DNA from: Bryobacteraceae bacterium
GTDB lineage: Bacteria > Acidobacteriota > Terriglobia > Bryobacterales > Bryobacteraceae
Length of the DNA stretch: 9,054 nucleotides
Assembly (NCBI GenBank): GCA_014379815.1
Contig: JACMLA010000785.1
Coordinates: 1-9,054, forward strand
Reading direction: 5' to 3'
Shown here: in pieces, positions 1 through 5,283 of the stretch
Layout of the letters: each line of letters begins with the position of its first letter
Numbering within the stretch: the stretch's first letter is position 1
Program-made: the position numbers and the translations under genes
The notes under the pieces: generated by a model
Database searches by the model: none
Seen by the model: the letters and a program-made list of their open reading frames with translations, nothing else
Told to the model about the DNA's origin: nothing

Positions 1-82
1 CTCGCGCACGCCGGATAACGTCTTCCCGGTCATCTTCGAACTGGCTCGCATCCAGATGGCAATGGGAGTCGACCAGATTCAC
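1..82 (-). CDS. TatD-family metal-dependent hydrolase (5' end only, runs off left edge)
   Basis: Only the first 27 codons are inside the window, followed by the left edge. The translation opens with a start codon read as Met, then NLVDSHCHLD. The HxH at residues 7 and 9 is the first metal-binding motif of the TatD family (TIM-barrel amidohydrolase-like nucleases and D-aminoacyl-tRNA deacylase-like enzymes). The start is a GTG at 82-80 that overlaps the metG stop codon in the sequence GTGA. No good ribosome binding site precedes it, so translation probably depends on coupling to metG. A TatD-like gene directly after metG is a familiar arrangement in many bacteria and supports the call. The metal ligands further along and the full length cannot be checked here. 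Family is fairly sure; exact substrate is unknown. Confidence 0.85.
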   Translation of the reverse strand, partial: MNLVDSHCHLDASQFEDDREDVIRRAR

Positions 83-2019
83 TTGAGGCGCGCACCGGGC
101 TGAATGTCCTCAAGAAATCCGGTGAGCACAGGAGGGCCGTCGGGCAGGGAAGCGGCCACGATCATCCCCTGGGAAGTAATGCCTCGCAACTTGCGCGGCT
201 CCAGATTCGCAACGATGACGACTTTGCGGCCGATCAGCTGGTCTGGCTGATACGCTTTCGCGATCCCGGCAACGATACTCCGGGGCTCCGCTTCCCCGAT
301 GTCAACGTGGAGGTGCAGCAGCTTGTCGGCACCTTTTACCGCTTCTGCAGTCTTGACGACTCCCACGCGGAGATCGACCTTGCCGAAGTCGTCGATGGTG
401 ATCGGTTCGGCCACTGGCGCGATCGCTGCCGGAACGGCACTCTCCGGCTGCTCAGTTTCGGGCTTCTTCCCAACCAGCTCGTTCTGGCGGGCTGTTTCGA
501 TTTTTTCCAGTTCCTGCATTTTCTCGATCGCGTTCTTTGCGTCAATCCGAGGGTAGAGCGGTACCACTTCGGCAACGGTCTGCCCTGCCGGAAGGAGTCC
601 GCACTGAAGGTCTGCAAACCGAACTTCACTCAGGGGCTGTTGCATTCCAAGAAGCTGCCAGATCTTCAGCGCGCTGTCCGGGAGAACAGGGTAAACCAGA
701 GCCGTGACGATCCGCAAGCAATCGGCGGCGGTGTACAAGACGCGGTTTAAGCGCTCCTGCGCTTCAGGAGACGCGTCTTTATTCAGCTTCCACGGTTGCT
801 CAGCGACGATGTATCCATCCAGCTTTGCGATCAATGACCAGATAGTCTCCAGCGCCCGCGAGAACTCGAACCCTGCGTACAGCTGACGCGTTTGGGTAAC
901 CACGTCGGCGACAGGTATCTCGCAATGCGACTCGGGGACCACGCCGCCACGATACTGATGAATCATGCTCAGCGTCCGGCTGACCAGGTTACCCAGACCG
1001 TTGGCAAGATCCGAGTTGTACCGCGTTACCAGCGCGTCGTAGCTGAAGCTGCCATCCCGTCCAAAGACAATCTCGCGCAGCAGGAAGTAACGCAGAGCGT
1101 CGATACCCACCACGCTTGTAATGGGTGTGGCACGGACGATGTTGCCCCGCGACTTACTCATCTTGTCGTTCTCAAACAGCAGCCAGCCGTGCGCAAAGAT
1201 TCTCTTCGGCAAGGGTAGACCAGCCGCCATAAGAAATGCCGGCCAGTAGATCGCGTGGAACCTTACGATCTCCTTGCCGATTAAGTGCAGGTCCGCAGGC
1301 CACAGGTCCTTGCCTTCCACCGCGCTCATGTAGGTCGAGAGTGCATCGAACCAGACATAGAAAACATGATTGCCTTCCACCGGCAGCGGAATGCCCCACT
1401 TGATTGTGGTACGGCTGATAGACAGATCACTCAGACCCTGCTTCATAAACGCAAGCACCTCGTTGCGCCGGGTCTCAGGCAGAATGAAGTCGGGCTGGTC
1501 CTGATAAAGCTTGAGCAGGCGTTCGGTGAACTCAGAAAGTTTGAAGAAGAAGTTCTCTTCTGTGACTGTCTCCGTGATGCGACCGCAGTCCGGGCAAGGG
1601 TCCCCGGGCTTGGCGTCGTTTACATACAACTCGTCAAAAACGCAGTACTGTCCGGTATAGGAGCCCTTGTAGACGTATCCGTTGTCGAGGCAGCGCTGGA
1701 ACAGATTCTGCACGACACGGGCGTGCTGAGCACTGGTGGTGCGCTGGAAAAAATCGACGTTCAGACCCAGAGATTGCCACTGCGTCCGGAATTCGTTGGA
1801 GACCGTGTCTGTAAACTCTGCCGGGGTCTTGCTTGTTGTCGCGGCGGCACGTTCGATCTTCTGGCCATGTTCATCCGTTCCCGTCGTCAGGTAGGCATCA
1901 TTGCCCTCCATGATCTGAATACGCTTAATCGTGTCGGCAGCAATGGTCTTGTAGGTGTGCCCAATATGCGGCGCGGCATTGACGTAGTAGATCGGAGTCG
2001 TGATGTAGTACTTGCTCAT
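79..2019 (-). CDS. metG: Methionyl-tRNA synthetase with fused C-terminal tRNA-binding domain
   Basis: This cytoplasmic enzyme charges tRNA(Met) with methionine using ATP. The 646-residue protein has a class I catalytic core. The HIGH motif is at residues 18-21 (PHIGH) and KMSKS at 286-290, in the context FENDKMSKSRGN. An insertion with a zinc-knuckle-like element lies around residues 126-145. A helical anticodon-binding region follows at about 370-480, including PWKL at 409-412. A charged then Ala/Pro-rich linker (about 491-539) leads to a Trbp111/EMAP-II-like OB-fold tRNA-binding domain at 540-646 (DLRVG, then VANLEPRKLRG). Length fits the bacterial form that carries this dimerising C-terminal domain. 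The first half of the zinc knuckle reads CVFD (126-129) where many homologues have CxxC; the second half, CPDC (142-145), is intact. The ATG at 2019-2017 overlaps the larC stop (ATGA), and the metG stop overlaps the tatD start, so this is a tightly packed operon gene. Confidence 0.97.
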   Translation of the reverse strand: MSKYYITTPIYYVNAAPHIGHTYKTIAADTIKRIQIMEGNDAYLTTGTDEHGQKIERAAATTSKTPAEFTDTVSNEFRTQWQSLGLNVDFFQRTTSAQHARVVQNLFQRCLDNGYVYKGSYTGQYCVFDELYVNDAKPGDPCPDCGRITETVTEENFFFKLSEFTERLLKLYQDQPDFILPETRRNEVLAFMKQGLSDLSISRTTIKWGIPLPVEGNHVFYVWFDALSTYMSAVEGKDLWPADLHLIGKEIVRFHAIYWPAFLMAAGLPLPKRIFAHGWLLFENDKMSKSRGNIVRATPITSVVGIDALRYFLLREIVFGRDGSFSYDALVTRYNSDLANGLGNLVSRTLSMIHQYRGGVVPESHCEIPVADVVTQTRQLYAGFEFSRALETIWSLIAKLDGYIVAEQPWKLNKDASPEAQERLNRVLYTAADCLRIVTALVYPVLPDSALKIWQLLGMQQPLSEVRFADLQCGLLPAGQTVAEVVPLYPRIDAKNAIEKMQELEKIETARQNELVGKKPETEQPESAVPAAIAPVAEPITIDDFGKVDLRVGVVKTAEAVKGADKLLHLHVDIGEAEPRSIVAGIAKAYQPDQLIGRKVVIVANLEPRKLRGITSQGMIVAASLPDGPPVLTGFLEDIQPGARLK

Positions 2020-3176
2020 TTCGGTCTCGCTGCAAGGGCTGCGGCGGTTGCTTCCATCAGGATCTGCCTTAGAGGAATACCGTTCTCCGAAGCGAGCCGG
2101 CTGCAGTCGTCATACTCCGGAGAGATCGCACCGGTCTCCGCAACTTTAATGCGGACGCGACCCTGTGGAAGATTTACTTCCATCATCTCCCGCTGTAACA
2201 CCCGCCTTTCGGCATCGTAGAACCGGAGGCCCAGAGTTGTGGTTTCCGCGAAGACGATGTCTCCCAGTCTCTCGCGGTCTTCCGGCTTAGCGATCACGGA
2301 CAGTATGGTTCCAGGACGATTCTTCTTCATGTGCACCGGAGTCAGCGTCACATCCAGCGCACCTGCCTCCAGCAGGCGGTCCATCGTGTGGCCGAGTACC
2401 TGCGGAGTTGTGTCGTCGATGTTTGCTTCGAGCACGGAAATTTTAACCGATTCGAGTGCTCCGGTCGCCTCTCCAATCAATGCACGAAGAACATTGGCAT
2501 GCTCCGGGAAGTCACGGTCTCCGGCGCCGTAACCGGAAGCTGTGATCTTCATCGCAGGCATTGCGCCAAACCCTTTGGAGAGACGCGCCAGAATTGCCGC
2601 GCCTGTCGGCGTTGTCAGCTCCATGGCCGGGCCCCGGGCATACACCGGTATCCCTGTCAGCAGATCTGCTGTGGCCGGTGCGGGAATCGGCAGGATGCCA
2701 TGCTCGGTATTCACCGTTCCTGACCCTGTGTTCACAGGACCGCTGTAGATCTGATCCACGCCCAGATCCTGCAGGCAGAAGCAGGCGCCCACAATGTCGC
2801 AGATGGAATCGACCGCACCGACCTCGTGAAAATGAACCTTCTGCAATGTCGTTGCGTGCATGCGGGCCTCGCTTTCGCCAAGCCTCAGGAACACCGCTTT
2901 CGCGTTAGCCTTGACCGTGTCGGGAAGCCTGGAATCGTCGATGAGTTTGTCGATGTGATGCAGGTGGCGGTGAGCTTTCTGTTCCGGCGAATCGACGTGA
3001 AATTTGGTAGCTGCTATGCCTTTGCGCTTTGTCTTCTCCGCCCGGAACGTGGCGCCGGTCCCCAGAGAGGTCAATGCCTCGTTCAATGCATCGAAGTTCG
3101 CTCCAGCATCGAGGAGAGCACCAACGGTCATGTCACCGCTGATTCCGGAAAACGCGTCAAAGTAGCAGATTCTCAT
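2016..3176 (-). CDS. larC: LarC-type nickel insertion protein (nickel-pincer cofactor biosynthesis, DUF111)
   Basis: LarC inserts nickel into the thiolated pyridinium nucleotide made by LarB and LarE, in a CTP-dependent step. This produces the nickel-pincer cofactor of LarA-type racemases and epimerases. The 386-residue protein has the family hallmarks: an N-terminal YFDAFSGISGDM (5-16), the histidine-rich AHRHLHHI (68-75), HFHEVGAVDSICDIVGA (115-131), GILPIPAPAT (160-169), TTPTGAA (188-194) and a C-terminal MKKNRPGT (283-290). In Lactobacillus plantarum the protein depends on a ribosomal frameshift joining LarC1 and LarC2. Here both halves are in one uninterrupted frame. No larA, larB or larE lies in the window, so the cofactor's user here is unknown; solitary larC genes are common. 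The ATG at 3176 has AGGA four bases upstream. Its stop overlaps the metG start. Confidence 0.95.
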   Translation of the reverse strand: MRICYFDAFSGISGDMTVGALLDAGANFDALNEALTSLGTGATFRAEKTKRKGIAATKFHVDSPEQKAHRHLHHIDKLIDDSRLPDTVKANAKAVFLRLGESEARMHATTLQKVHFHEVGAVDSICDIVGACFCLQDLGVDQIYSGPVNTGSGTVNTEHGILPIPAPATADLLTGIPVYARGPAMELTTPTGAAILARLSKGFGAMPAMKITASGYGAGDRDFPEHANVLRALIGEATGALESVKISVLEANIDDTTPQVLGHTMDRLLEAGALDVTLTPVHMKKNRPGTILSVIAKPEDRERLGDIVFAETTTLGLRFYDAERRVLQREMMEVNLPQGRVRIKVAETGAISPEYDDCSRLASENGIPLRQILMEATAAALAARPK

Positions 3177-3180
3177 TGGG

Positions 3181-3184
3181 TCCT
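3181..3184 (-). promoter_or_regulatory. Ribosome binding site of larC
   Basis: On the minus strand AGGA sits four bases before the larC ATG (sequence AGGACCCAATG). Spacing is slightly short but usable. It is the clearest ribosome binding site in the left block; metG and tatD instead start inside the stop codon of the preceding gene. It supports the ATG at 3176 as the larC start. Confidence 0.5.
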
Positions 3185-3189
3185 GTGAA

Positions 3190-3209
3190 CAGAAAGGCGT
3201 GGCTTTCTG
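3190..3209 (-). other. Small perfect hairpin between sir2 and larC
   Basis: In the 35-base gap between the sir2 stop and the larC start, the minus-strand RNA reads CAGAAAG, a six-base loop CCACGC, then CTTTCTG: a perfect 7-bp stem. It is not followed by a U-run, so it does not look like an intrinsic terminator. The larC AGGA begins five bases after the stem. It may be an mRNA processing or stability element, a tuner of larC translation, or chance. No function is shown by the sequence alone. Confidence 0.4.
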
Positions 3210-3211
3210 GA

Positions 3212-3943
3212 TTATCCCAAACGGGGCGAAAGCAACTGCGGAAGAATCACGCCGGACGGACCGCGCAAGGTGTGATGGACCACATCGGAAACGTCGGTCT
3301 CTTCGGGATTGACCTCGATAACAGTCGCTCCGGAGCTTGCCGCGAGTGGCACCAGAGAGGCTGCCGGATGCACCGCGGCGGACGTTCCGGCTACCAGAAA
3401 CACATCGCAGGCCAGTGTTGCCGCAAGGGCCTGATCGAACACTTCCGGTGGCAGTACCTCACCAAACCAGACAACAGCAGGCCGTAGCATACCCCCGCAG
3501 CTCTGGCACTTTGGCGGAAGATCCGGAATGCGTTCCCTGCGGTCTTCTTCTTCCTTCGCGCAAGTTAAGCAGCGGGTGTGCCAGATGCTTCCGTGCAAAC
3601 GCAACACGTCAGGCGAGCCCGCTCTCTCGTGCAGGCCATCGACATTCTGGGTGATCAGAGTAAAGCCTGTTGACCGCTTAGCGAAGTCTGCGAGCGCATA
3701 GTGGCCGGGATTTGGGGAAGCTTCGGCCATCTGCGATCTTCGCCAGTCGTACCATTCCCAAACCTGTTTCGGGTCGCGGGCGAAGCCCTCGGGAGTCGCG
3801 AGATCCTCTGAGCTGAAGCCTCGCCACAGGCCTCCCCAGGAACGGAACGTCGGCACTCCGGACTCAGCGGAAATCCCGGCACCGGTTAGTACCGCGACAC
3901 GCTTTGCACCGGCTACTGCCTTACGTGCGGCTTCAAGATCCAT
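3212..3943 (-). CDS. cobB: Sir2-family NAD-dependent protein deacylase (SIRT5/CobB-like, class III)
   Basis: This sirtuin removes acyl groups from protein lysines using NAD+, releasing nicotinamide and O-acyl-ADP-ribose. In the 243-residue protein (ATG numbering) I see GAGISAESGVPTFR at 21-34 (NAD-binding loop), TQNVDGLH at 98-105, the catalytic His117 in LRLHGS, and a zinc module with C125xxC128 and C146xxC149. VVWFGE (157-162), GTS (186-188) and the NAD-contacting EVNPEE (210-215) follow. Residues Y65 and R68 form the YxxR pair that in SIRT5 and E. coli CobB recognises acidic succinyl, malonyl or glutaryl groups. The surrounding DLATPEGFA and VWEWYDWRR also resemble SIRT5. I chose the ATG at 3943-3941; a TTG at 3952 would add three residues (MTC). 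Neither start has a strong ribosome binding site. It is the first gene of the leftward block and is divergent from the methyltransferase. Confidence 0.95.
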   Translation of the reverse strand: MDLEAARKAVAGAKRVAVLTGAGISAESGVPTFRSWGGLWRGFSSEDLATPEGFARDPKQVWEWYDWRRSQMAEASPNPGHYALADFAKRSTGFTLITQNVDGLHERAGSPDVLRLHGSIWHTRCLTCAKEEEDRRERIPDLPPKCQSCGGMLRPAVVWFGEVLPPEVFDQALAATLACDVFLVAGTSAAVHPAASLVPLAASSGATVIEVNPEETDVSDVVHHTLRGPSGVILPQLLSPRLG

Positions 3944-3993
3944 GCACGTCAATGCTACAACGGGAGGCTTCGCCTATTCGTTACTATTCGAGT
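3944..3993. promoter_or_regulatory. Short divergent intergenic region between sir2 and methyltransferase genes
   Basis: These 50 bases are the only gap between two diverging genes, so they, or the 5' ends of those genes, must carry both promoters. On the plus strand TACTAT (3982-3987) could be a weak -10 box, but it lies almost against the ATG at 3994 and I see no matching -35. On the minus strand TAGCAT is an equally weak candidate. A GGGAGG at 3962-3967 is 26 bases from the methyltransferase ATG, too far to act as its ribosome binding site in a linear RNA. It overlaps a short inverted repeat AGGC-TTC-GCCT (3965-3975). Exact promoters cannot be assigned by eye. Confidence 0.35.
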
Positions 3994-5283
3994 ATGAATC
4001 CCGAGCAAATGCGATCGGAATGGAACCAGCGGGCCAAAGAAGATGCCCACTTCTATGTTGCGTTCGGGCGCCAACAGCAGACTGAAGAAGAGTTCCTCGC
4101 GACCGCCGATGAGGTAGTTCCCGGATTCGAAAAAGAGTTTGTGCGCTTACCGGCCTCGAAAACCGCGGACCGTAGTGCACTTGAGATCGGATGCGGTCCC
4201 GGCCGCCTGATGCTTCCCATGTCAAAGCACTTTGGTGAGATTCACGGCGTGGACGTGTCGGAGGAGATGCTGGAACTTGCCCGAAAACGCCTGGCGTCCG
4301 TGCGAGGTGCGCAGGTCCACATCACTGCTGGCTCCGACCTGAGCATGCTAGGCGACGACTACTTCGATTTCGTATATTCGTATACTGTTTTTCAGCACAT
4401 ACCCAGTAAAGACATTGTGCTTAGCTACCTCGCCGAAGCGCAGAGGGTTCTTAAGCCAGGCGGCGTTCTGTGCTGTCAAATCCGGGGAATCGCCCCCATT
4501 CCATCCGAGTTGATCCGCGGGTCCGAAACGTGGACAGGCTGCTGGTTTGCTCCTGAAGAAATGGCCGAATTCTCGCGTCGGCACCGTTTTCCTCTTGTCG
4601 CAATTTCCGGATTGCATACGCAGTATATGTTCACGACATTTCGAAAACCGGTGTCTACGGCAGGGGAAGAAGTCCGGATGCGTGCGACGGTGAAAGCCGT
4701 CACTTCGGCCATCGGTGCCGGGGTTCGCATCCCGCAAAGGGGCAGGGAAGCCGCGGTTAGTCTATGGCTCGACGGCATGGCAGAGGACGCAAGCCTCACG
4801 GACTATCCTGTTCGCTTCGATGGACAGGAGCAACTGGGGTGCTATCTGTCTCCCGTGACTCAGGAAGGCGGCTGCCAGATGAATTGTCGTCTGCCGGACG
4901 CGACGCAGCCTGGGCCCGTACGAGTGGAGCTCTTCTTTCATCAAAACGCACTGCCGGAGCCGCACGAAGTCATCGTAGAACCTGCCTCAGCGTATGCTCC
5001 CAGAGTTCTTGACGTGACCGATGGGATCAACCTCACATCCCATTACAGAGTCGAGATGGGCGGCGCAAAAATCTTGATGGAGGACATCAGGGATCCCGCG
5101 GCGATCGGGTTCCAGATGGCAGGGCAATCGGTCGTCGGCTTGCAGTTTGAGTCAAAAGACCCTATCACAGCAACCTACGAGTTTGCCTTCCACCTGCCTC
5201 ACGATGCGCCACGGGGACCGCAGAGCCTGCGTATTCTCAATGCTGGTCAGGAGTGGGCGAGTGTCGACGTAGACGTCGTCTGA
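3994..5283 (+). CDS. Class I SAM-dependent methyltransferase with duplicated C-terminal beta domain
   Basis: The N-terminal half is a Rossmann-fold methyltransferase of the Methyltransf_11/25 type. SAM-binding motif I is LEIGCGPGR (63-71), the acidic residue after strand 2 is D87 (HGVDVSEEML), a motif near 122-136 reads YFDFVYSYTVFQHIP, and RVLKPGG follows. The substrate is unknown. Residues from about 229 to the end (429) are not methyltransferase-like: they look beta-rich and appear to be two copies of a roughly 100-residue unit, with GQ at 277-278 and 377-378 and LPx5GP at 300-308 and 401-409. The protein has no signal peptide or membrane helix, so it should be cytoplasmic. I chose the ATG at 3994 because MNPEQMRSEWNQRAKEDA looks like a natural family N-terminus. 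In-frame starts upstream (TTG 3904, ATG 3952) would overlap the sir2 start region on the other strand. The ribosome binding site is poor, so the start is less sure than the family. Confidence 0.85.
   Translation: MNPEQMRSEWNQRAKEDAHFYVAFGRQQQTEEEFLATADEVVPGFEKEFVRLPASKTADRSALEIGCGPGRLMLPMSKHFGEIHGVDVSEEMLELARKRLASVRGAQVHITAGSDLSMLGDDYFDFVYSYTVFQHIPSKDIVLSYLAEAQRVLKPGGVLCCQIRGIAPIPSELIRGSETWTGCWFAPEEMAEFSRRHRFPLVAISGLHTQYMFTTFRKPVSTAGEEVRMRATVKAVTSAIGAGVRIPQRGREAAVSLWLDGMAEDASLTDYPVRFDGQEQLGCYLSPVTQEGGCQMNCRLPDATQPGPVRVELFFHQNALPEPHEVIVEPASAYAPRVLDVTDGINLTSHYRVEMGGAKILMEDIRDPAAIGFQMAGQSVVGLQFESKDPITATYEFAFHLPHDAPRGPQSLRILNAGQEWASVDVDVV
4699..5280 (+). repeat. Tandem protein-level repeat in the methyltransferase C-terminus
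   Basis: Two diverged copies of a roughly 100-residue unit. Copy 1 covers about residues 236-328 and copy 2 about 341-429. Aligned landmarks are VT at 236-237 and 341-342, then FDGQ (275-278) against MAGQ (375-378), then CRLPDATQPGPVRVEL (298-313) against FHLPHDAPRGPQSLRI (399-414). The spacing between matching landmarks is 100-105 residues throughout. Similarity is at protein level only; there is no obvious DNA repeat, so the duplication is old. The pattern of short hydrophobic strands suggests an Ig/IPT-like beta sandwich, but that fold is an inference. Confidence 0.6.
5237..5283. other. Convergent overlap of two gene 3' ends (47 bases)
   Basis: The plus-strand methyltransferase stops at 5281-5283 (TGA). 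The minus-strand membrane protein stops at 5239-5237 (TCA on plus, TGA on minus). The last 15 codons of each are therefore antisense to the other, and no intergenic terminator can exist between them. I see no hairpin with a T-run close to either stop codon. Confidence 0.8.

Noticed and set aside
1285..2220. Long 311-codon open frame on the plus strand opposite metG and the larC end
   Set aside because: It is antisense to well-supported genes, has no recognisable domain and looks like a GC-rich shadow frame.
3190..3209. Intrinsic terminator between sir2 and larC
   Set aside because: The hairpin has a moderate A/T-rich stem and is not followed by a U-run on the minus-strand RNA, so termination is unlikely.
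3904..3993. Thirty-residue N-terminal extension of the methyltransferase from TTG 3904 (or ATG 3952)
   Set aside because: It would overlap the sir2 start region on the opposite strand and adds no family-like sequence; the ATG at 3994 begins the conserved-looking part.
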